A stretch of DNA of 64,000 bases from Cacajao melanocephalus. Its lineage: Eukaryota > Chordata > Mammalia > Primates > Pitheciidae. The notes beneath the pieces are model-generated. The model was not told the origin of the DNA and searched no databases. It saw nothing but the letters and a program-made list of their open reading frames with translations. Both the position numbers and the translations under genes were made by a program. Positions 57,394-64,000 of this stretch are shown piece after piece (positions within the stretch are counted from its first letter, which is position 1; each line of letters opens with the position of its first letter). The DNA is taken from NCBI GenBank assembly GCA_963573385.1, contig CAUYLG010071779.1, positions 1-64,000 of the forward strand. The letters run 5' to 3'.

Positions 57394-58259
57394 TCGTGTT
57401 GCCACCAATTTGGCCCATAAAGAGAAAGTGGTGTCACCTCTGCCTCGCCAGGGAAGTGCTGGGCACCTTCCTGCAACACCTCAGCCATTTGTAGGGAGGA
57501 CTGGCTCGGAGTTTCCCTTCCCGTTCCTCCCCTAGGGAAAAGGGTATCTTCAGAGCTCCAGGCCCTGGGCTGGGGTCTCTCTTGGGCTGGGTTGATAGGA
57601 CAGAATTGCTGCTCCTCCATGGCCCCTCTTGTTTTATCTTGGGATCAGCAGTGGCTCGCAAACAGTTGACACTGGTTGGATCAGCTGTTTACCGCGGAGC
57701 AAAAGGCAGCCACGGTTCCAGACAGCAGGACCCTCTTGCTGGCCAGTCACGGAGCCCGTGTTTTATCTGTGTGGAGCCCACAAGCCTGTTTCCCATCTCT
57801 TCTGTTTTGAACTTGGAGAGGGAGGAGAGGTGGATGATGTGGCTTAGTGTCAACCTTGGGCTGATTTTAAACTTGATGATTGTATCTTTCATTGTGAACT
57901 GTTTTAAATCTGCCCCAGAAAATACGGAATGTGGACAAATAAAAACTTCTTTTAGGGGTTGGGTAAGGATGAATTTTATTTATTTGTTTGTTTCTAATGT
58001 CATTTTGTTTTATAATAAGGGTTACACTGAAAATAAAATGAGGTTTAATTTTTCTCTCTAAAAGCAACCTGAAACAATTAGATATCTCTGTCAGCACTCA
58101 CCAACGTTCTTCGCATGCAATGGCCTTGTGCTCAGGCCTCTGTATGTTTTATGAGTAAATTCACAAACCAGGGAGAACTTCACCAGAAGACTTGGCCCCA
58201 TTTAGATTAAGAAAATATGATCACCTTGAAGAGGATAGAAAGGATGGTGGTTTGGGAGC
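57394..58259. other. Unassigned single-copy DNA
   Basis: A 159-codon plus-strand open stretch (57582-58061) has no domain signature. An AATAAA motif lies near 57938 and AAATAAAATG near 58031 in AT-rich sequence. Confidence 0.5.
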
Positions 58260-58430
58260 AGCTGTGGTCCCTACTTAGCCCCTAAATGGCAGTGTGGCCT
58301 TGGACAAGTCATGGCTTCTTAGTAGGGGGGTGTAGGGAGGGGGGCTTAGTTTCCCCGTTTCTAAAATGATGTGGCTGAATGAGTTGATCAGAAAGGTTCC
58401 TTTGCCCTCTGCTTCTAGGTTTCCATTAAA
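58260..58430 (+). mobile_element. MIR, interrupted by a G-rich insert
   Basis: 'agtgtggccttggacaagtc', 'cttagtttccccgtttctaa', 'aatgatgtggctgaatgagt'. A G6-TGTA-G3-A-G6 stretch at 58325-58344 interrupts the core and could form a G-quadruplex. Confidence 0.7.
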
Positions 58431-59611
58431 TACAAATCAAAACAGTTGTTAGTATGAGTGCCGACGTAAATACCCATTTTCCAAAGCTCTGAATCCACCG
58501 GGTCAGCCTGTATGTGCAGCTGCCCCATGGAGATTCAGTCTGCCCGCTGGGATGAAGCCTTTGTACACAGAGTCTTGAAGGATAATAAGTCCTTTGCTTA
58601 GGGAGCAGCGCATTAGGGATAAGATGACTATAATTTCTTGTCGGCAAAGGACGGCTTCAAAAGGAGAATTCCTACTTGCAGAAGGACAGCAATGACAACA
58701 ACAAAAATGTATGTGAAATTAGAGGGAAGAAAGGAAGACTCAGGCATAGTGATTTTGGAGATTTTCCATCATTCAGATTGTTTGGGAAATAGGAAAAACA
58801 CAATGTCTGCTTCAAAAACCCTTCAGGAAATTATTAAAAACGCTGAATTCCTGTATAATCACCAAATCTCCTGAAGTGCGCAAATTATACACATTGTGAA
58901 TGAGAATAAATTTATGACTAGGAATTCATTTGAAATGAACTAAAAGTTGGACACTCTTTGTTGTGGTGCTAAATGAGATTTTAAAAGAAATCTTTTAAAT
59001 AGACAGATCTATGTTATACTCGGGAAAACTCCTATCAATAGATTGTTGGGACATTCCTTTTTCTTTTCATTTGTATTGAGAAAACAATATGACAGCAACA
59101 TTAAAAAGAATTGTTAAAAAATCTCTTAGTCTTACTGTACAAATCTTTCAACAATTATTTTCATTTTTCACTTATTGTCTATGACATACATATTTTATAA
59201 TACTCTAAACACAGTATAAATACTTGGTTATGTCTTAAATTTTTCCTCTCAACAGCACATCTTAAGCATCTTTCTGGGTACTACAGTTCTTATCACCACA
59301 GTTGTTCAAAGCTGTGTAATATTCCCACCAGCAGGAATATACCCGTCGAGGTGTTCATTCCCCAAGATGCAAACGTTGGGGTCATCTTGCCTCTGTTCTT
59401 ATTGTTGCTGATCAAGGTTCAGGTGATGTTTTTTCCTCCCACCTTGTCATCTCTTGCATTAGTCCCAGTAGTGGAAAGTGTTGATTCAAGGGCATTTTTA
59501 AGGCTTTTGATAGTTCTTATCTTTTGCCATTCTAAAGCAGTCCATTGTAACAATGCACTATTTTTTCAGGTCTTCAACTCCGTCTCACGAGCATTACATG
59601 GGTCTATTTAA
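58431..59611. other. Unassigned DNA, weak L1-like signal
   Basis: 59050-59600 is AT-rich with faint resemblance to reversed L1/HAL1 3' text ('gctgtgtaatattcccacc'), too weak to call. The 78-codon frame at 58638-58874 has no domain signature. Confidence 0.4.
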
Positions 59612-60076
59612 AATAGTTCTCCCAAATGCCCATTGATGATAGACTGGACAGGGAAAATGTGGCACATATACACCATGGAATATTATGCAGCCATCAAAAA
59701 TGATGAGTTTGTGTCCTTCATAGGGACATGGATGAACCTGGAAACCATCATTCTCAGCAAACTGACACAAGAACAGAAAATCAAACACTGCATGTTCTCA
59801 CTCATGGGCGGGTGTTGAACAATAAGAACACATGGACACAGGGAGGGGAGCACTACACACTGGGGTCTCTTGGGGGGGAATAGGGGAGGGGCAGTGGGAG
59901 GTGGGGAGTTGGGGAGAGAAAGCATGGGGAGAAATGCCAGATACAGGTGAAGGGGAAGAAAGCAGCAAATCACACCATGTGTGTACCTATGCAACAATCT
60001 TGCATGTTCTTCACATGTACCCCAAAATCTAAAATGCAATAAAGAAAGAAAGAAAGAAAATTTAAAAAAAAAAAAA
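59612..60076 (+). mobile_element. L1P 3' end, 5'-truncated
   Basis: ORF2 C-terminus, the 3' UTR with its purine G-rich tract (about 59870-59935) and the tail 'aatgcaataaagaaagaaag' plus A13 at 60063-60075. About 465 bases. Better preserved than the L1M copies. A target duplication is not obvious. Confidence 0.9.
59633..59818 (+). pseudogene. L1 ORF2 C-terminal fragment
   Basis: A 61-codon remnant, including MWHIYTMEYYAAIKNDEFV and the family-typical ending. It is the very C-terminus of ORF2p within a 5'-truncated copy. No catalytic domain. Confidence 0.9.
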
Positions 60077-62030
60077 GATGTGAGGCTGTGTGCCACCTAC
60101 TCCAGTGTTAATATCTTCAGCCTCTGAGCAGTGCTCATTGACCTCAAGATTCTCAAAAATGGTTGGATTTTGACCTGAAAGGGACCTTGACAATCACCTA
60201 GTTCAATTCTGTCGTTATAAAAACAAGAAAACAGTGCAAAAGAAGTGGTGTGATTTACGGAATATTCACAATCTGTTGGCCCTGGGAATTTCAAAGTAGG
60301 CATTGCATTTAGCACTCAAGAAATAAAAATGAGGCATGAAATTCTAATTTATGGATTCTTTTGTGTACGCAGATGGGAGGGAAGTTCAGGACTGCTGTTT
60401 ATCAAACACTGCTGCCCATGGCAGCACAATAGTGTCTCCTGACTCACGAGGACTTTGAGGGAAGTTACGTAAGGATCTGGGCCATGTTCTGCCTTTGGTC
60501 TTCAGACGCAATTCTCTTTTGATTTTGTCACAAGGCCAGATGGCAAGATATTGCTGCAGAAAGATTAAAATGCATTTCTTACTCATGGACAAAGAAATCA
60601 TGAGCATCTCAAAACCCTCTCATTAAGCCCTTGTCTCCACCCCCATCATAAGTGACTGCAAAGACCATCCCCATGTGTCTAACACACACTTCCCCGAAGT
60701 GCCAGCAAAGCCCTGGGCCATCTGTCTCAGGCATAGCTTCTGACCTTGAGCTAAAACCTAGTGTAGCTTGAAATACAATATTTGTAGATTCACTGCCCCC
60801 ATGAGGCTTTTAAAAATAAAGCTCAGGGAGTCGCACAAAGACTCTGTTGAGAGAGCAAAGGGAGGGTCTTGGGCTGTGCGTGGCGTCTGTGTTAGGTGGA
60901 GCCCATGACCAGCCAGGTGGAGCTGGGTGTCATCAGCCACATATTAAACCAATGTTCCCTTGGATCGTTTCAGTAAATAGTGAGGAAATGGAACGGCAAA
61001 AGATTCCACGTGCAAAAATGAAGGGCCCAAAATGTGACATCTGGAGGCTTGATCCTCTCCAATCTTTGCCTTTTCCTTTGTGTTAAGAGCAATATTGTCA
61101 TCAATATCCTTGCAATTAACATTTTCAACATCAATATCAGCACTAGATTTACCTCTGCCTCGTAAGAGAATAGAGTATGTTTCCTTAGGCCCACAAAAAT
61201 AATAAGTTGAAAGATTTGTGAACTCAAAGAGAAATTACATTGAATTAAAATCAAAGCACAATTAATTACTCCGATAGTGCGTCACGTATTGTGCTAGATA
61301 TTGTATATCACATGAGAATGCGAAAGCTGTACAGTCTTGAGCACATTCCTTGTCAACTCAGGAACTAAGGCATCTTGTGTGCCAATGGTAGTCAATGGAC
61401 GCAAACACTTACCTTTTATAGTTCTAAGAGACAAAACATGGTGGATATGAGGAATTTGGGTTCTCAACAGTTAGAAGCTGCTGAGCTGTAGTCCTGCCCT
61501 TGAGAACGTCACAAGCGGAGCCCCTACTCTCTGGGTCTTTGTGCAGCCTCCTTTCTGTGTACACTTTGAAGACAAGGGTTTTCACACAGGGCATCCAGGG
61601 GCAACAGGCTGTCCAGATCCCTGAAGGACAGTCAGCATCTGCGCAGAGCCCTGATGGAGGAACTGGCCAGCTCTGGTCTGTGCCTGCCACCTGCCATTTG
61701 ATGCTGTGAAGAAGGAAAAATCCTCCAGATATACCTGGTCAGCTAAGCACGGGCAAACAGGAGGCAGGTGCAGCTTGTCAGAGCTGTGCAGTGATGGGCA
61801 TGGCAGACCCCCAGTGGTCCACAAACCTGCCTTCCTCATCTGGGTTAGTGAGCCTGGTCATGTGATGTAGCTGAATCTTGTTTCAATCTCCCCAGCACTG
61901 TAGATGCCAGTTAATTAGTCCAATGTAATTATATATCTTAGAACACCACACTCTTCCTTCATTTGTTCTGATAAGAAAATGTTACATATATATATCAAGG
62001 ATGGAAGGTAATTACTAAACTGTCTTAACA
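60077..62030. other. Unassigned single-copy DNA, 1.95 kb
   Basis: No repeat family recognised. Frames of up to 94 codons overlap in different phases. 61250-61330 and 61900-62030 are AT-rich with a (TA)n stretch at about 61987-61996. Confidence 0.5.
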
Positions 62031-62132
62031 GGGTTCTTGCTAAAACTGGATTTTACAAGGAAGTACACGTATGGGCCTAGGAGAAGGTTCAGAGCCTGAC
62101 TTCAGTTTGGTCAGACAAAAAAATCTTTGTCT
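62031..62132 (+). repeat. Direct repeat, copy A (pair with 63820-63930)
   Basis: Shares 'aaaactggattttacaagg' and most of about 100 bases with the copy 1.79 kb downstream. The motif set is that of a retroviral LTR or leader region that I cannot name. Confidence 0.85.
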
Positions 62133-62299
62133 AAATCTTGGTCACATATTTATAAACAACTCAATTTAACACCAACCCAGGCCTGACACCTCCAAGATAC
62201 TGTGCGCTCCAAAGCCTGAGCAGTCACAGTTGCTATCCCTGAGGCAAACTGCATAGAGCACAAAATAGTTGCGGTACAGATAAGCGTCCTAAGAGAAAT

Positions 62300-62450
62300 A
62301 CAAAACAAAGCTAGGAAAGACTTTATGCAGGAAGGAGGCATTTCGTGTTGACTTGGATGTTGAAGATGGTGAGACCACAGGAGCATTGTAGAGAGAGGAG
62401 AAAATGAGCCTGGCCATGGAGACAAGAAGCTCTTCACACCTGGAAAGAAG
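62300..62450 (-). mobile_element. L2 scrap
   Basis: 'gcaggaaggaggcatttcgt', 'gacttggatgttgaagatgg', 'gagcctggccatggagacaa' in reversed L2 order. Confidence 0.5.
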
Positions 62451-62830
62451 AAGGGGCAGCGCCTGCCAGGTGTAGGTGCGTTTCATCCCTGTCTCGTTCT
62501 CTGGGAACTGCCCACCCGCTCATCGGAGGAGCCTTCAGTCCCCACATTAGTGCTAAGTGCAGCTTCCTTGCACGGTCCCAGGATGGACACCTGCTTCCTG
62601 TCCCTGTAGCAGGGGCTGCAGTGGGTCTACATATGGCTCTGCTGTAACCAGGAAGCTGCAGAGCAGTGAAGATGCACCCTCCACCCTCTGGAAAGGGCAG
62701 CACAGGAGAGCAGGTGCTGAGAGAGGAGATGGCAGCCAACATACAGGAGGAGAGATGCCGAGCAAACCGTGACCGCTGAGGTGCCAAGGACATCCCAGGC
62801 CCCCCAGCCCTGCCCAGCAGAAAACAGGCC
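62451..62830. other. Unassigned DNA
   Basis: No repeat recognised. Minus-strand frames of 132 and 133 codons overlap here, without domain signature. Confidence 0.45.
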
Positions 62831-63440
62831 AAAGAACCTTGTCCACCATCAAGGAAGTTCGAAAACTGACACCTATGATCTGGAGAACCCGGTCATTTAT
62901 CTTGTTCTCCCTGACCAGAGAGATAAGAGATACACTCTTTAAGAGAGGTTCCAATCTAGAGCCAAAAAAAGGAATATAATGTCTTTATTTTATAATAATT
63001 TCCTTTTCTTCACTAGTGCCCACCTCAGTGACACTACACACTTCAGCTAGGGCTATCCTATCTCTTTTGGTATAAATAGTCCCTTTTGGGTGACCTAGTC
63101 TCTTTCAAGCCAATTTCCTCTCCTTTCCCCTGCTCTCCTTCCCTCTACCCTCTGGGGGAGAGGGTTTAGGGAGACAGGTGGCTTGGGGGAGGCTGGCAGG
63201 GGTCCTCTTACCCATGCGGTAGTGTCTGAATCCTGCTGACTCTGCAAAGAAAATGCCTGGTCTGACCACTTCCTGGATTTAGGACCCCTAAAGAGCAATT
63301 TGTCCAAACCTGGGGTCTGAGACCAAGTCTTTCACCTCCAGCTACAAATAAATACCCTGGCTCCTGCAGATTCCAGACCTTTGACAATCTCCCTGTCCCT
63401 CTGCGTCCCACACCTCTACTCCCTGCAGGCCAAGCCAGGT
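62831..63440 (+). mobile_element. Possible class I ERV LTR
   Basis: Has a TATAAATAG box at 63071-63079 and an AATAAA signal at 63347-63352, about 270 bases apart, which fits a U3-R-U5 layout. A C/T-rich leader lies between them. Ends are not defined and the family is not named. The call is an inference from layout. Confidence 0.4.
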
Positions 63441-64000
63441 CTGTAAGAAGTTCACTGTATTGAAGGAAAAATTATTCAGTGATAACTTGTAAAAGCACAG
63501 TAAGGCAGACGTTATTCAAGACCATCACCGTAGGTATAGGGACCACGGCAGTGGGATTTTGCCATGGGGAGAGGGATTGGGCTCAACTCTGAATGCAGCA
63601 TGATAAAGTAGGAATTTATAGCCAAGGAGCAGGGGTGTCAGTGGATGGAAAATTTCTAAGAGTAAACATCCAGGATAAGGGGGATTCTGGCTACATCGAC
63701 TTGAACGGGGTCCTTGCTGAAGACAAGCCAGGGTGATTATACCTCACCTGGAGGATGGTAGAGGATAAGGAACTGGATCAAATATCAAGAGTTATTAGAC
63801 ATCAAGGACAGAAGGCTCTTGTCTTAACAGGGTTCTCGCTAAAACTGGATTTTACAAGGAAGTGCATGTATGGGCCAAGGAGAAGCTTCAGGAGCCTGAC
63901 TAAAGGTTGGTCAAACAAAAAATCTTTGTCAACTGCCTTTGCTCACCCAACTCTGCACTCCTGCTTTTGGGCCATGTCAGATCTGGGACCCTCCCTGGAG
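63441..64000 (+). mobile_element. Possible ERV internal leader or LTR, running off the window
   Basis: Blocks such as 'ggtatagggaccacggcagt', 'gggattgggctcaactctga', 'caagccagggtgattatacc' and 'ctcacctggaggatgg' belong to a repeat that I remember from class I ERVs but cannot name. It continues past the right edge. Confidence 0.5.
63820..63930 (+). repeat. Direct repeat, copy B (pair with 62031-62132)
   Basis: Second copy, about 85 to 90 percent alike by eye, embedded in a longer homologous unit that the first copy lacks. Confidence 0.85.

Noticed and set aside
57582..58061. 159-codon plus-strand frame as a gene
   Set aside because: No domain signature, no recognisable promoter or splice context. 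Hydrophobic stretches arise from AT-rich sequence.

Overview
This is a stretch of primate, most likely human, nuclear DNA. About ten full or partial Alu elements, L1P pieces and MST/THE1-type LTRs point to an Old World primate. The base composition, interrupted reading frames and lack of closely packed open frames rule out a microbial or organellar source. I found no convincing protein-coding gene, tRNA, rRNA or known ncRNA. Nearly all recognisable content is transposon fossils, separated by single-copy DNA that I cannot assign. All repeat family names come from remembered consensus features, not from a database search.

Layout. Positions 1-1113 are the antisense 5' UTR of an L1P element that runs off the left edge. 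From 1114 to about 11060 lies one old L1M element in reverse orientation. It is cut up by an ERVL LTR (3094-3594), an L1MB-like 3' end (5331-6324), a 5'-truncated L1P (6841-7555), a probable retroviral LTR (8595-9412), seven Alu copies and a 200-base homopyrimidine tract. A 199-bp ATCC array follows at 11605-11803. From 11.8 to 30 kb the DNA is mostly single copy with MIR, L2, MLT1 and hAT relics, a small CpG cluster at 15.1 kb, a 19-bp perfect inverted repeat at 18.6 kb and two pairs of local duplications. From 30 to 36 kb there is a run of DNA transposons and MaLR LTRs, two of which carry Alu insertions. From 36 to 52.5 kb there are L2 and MIR relics, a 21-bp G-rich minisatellite (41.2 kb) and two L1 3' ends on the + strand, both interrupted by younger elements. 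From 52.5 to 64 kb there are a THE1-type LTR, L2 relics, a 249-bp direct duplication (56.2 and 57.1 kb), an L1P 3' end and, at the right edge, a possible retroviral LTR and leader region.

The window therefore reads as an intergenic or intronic region with no gene system working together. The features most worth checking are structural: four pairs of local direct repeats, the hairpin at 18604-18649, the Alu/L1 deletion junction at 1922, the two hAT copies that keep degenerate 8-bp target duplications, and several unassigned single-copy islands that may hold conserved noncoding elements.
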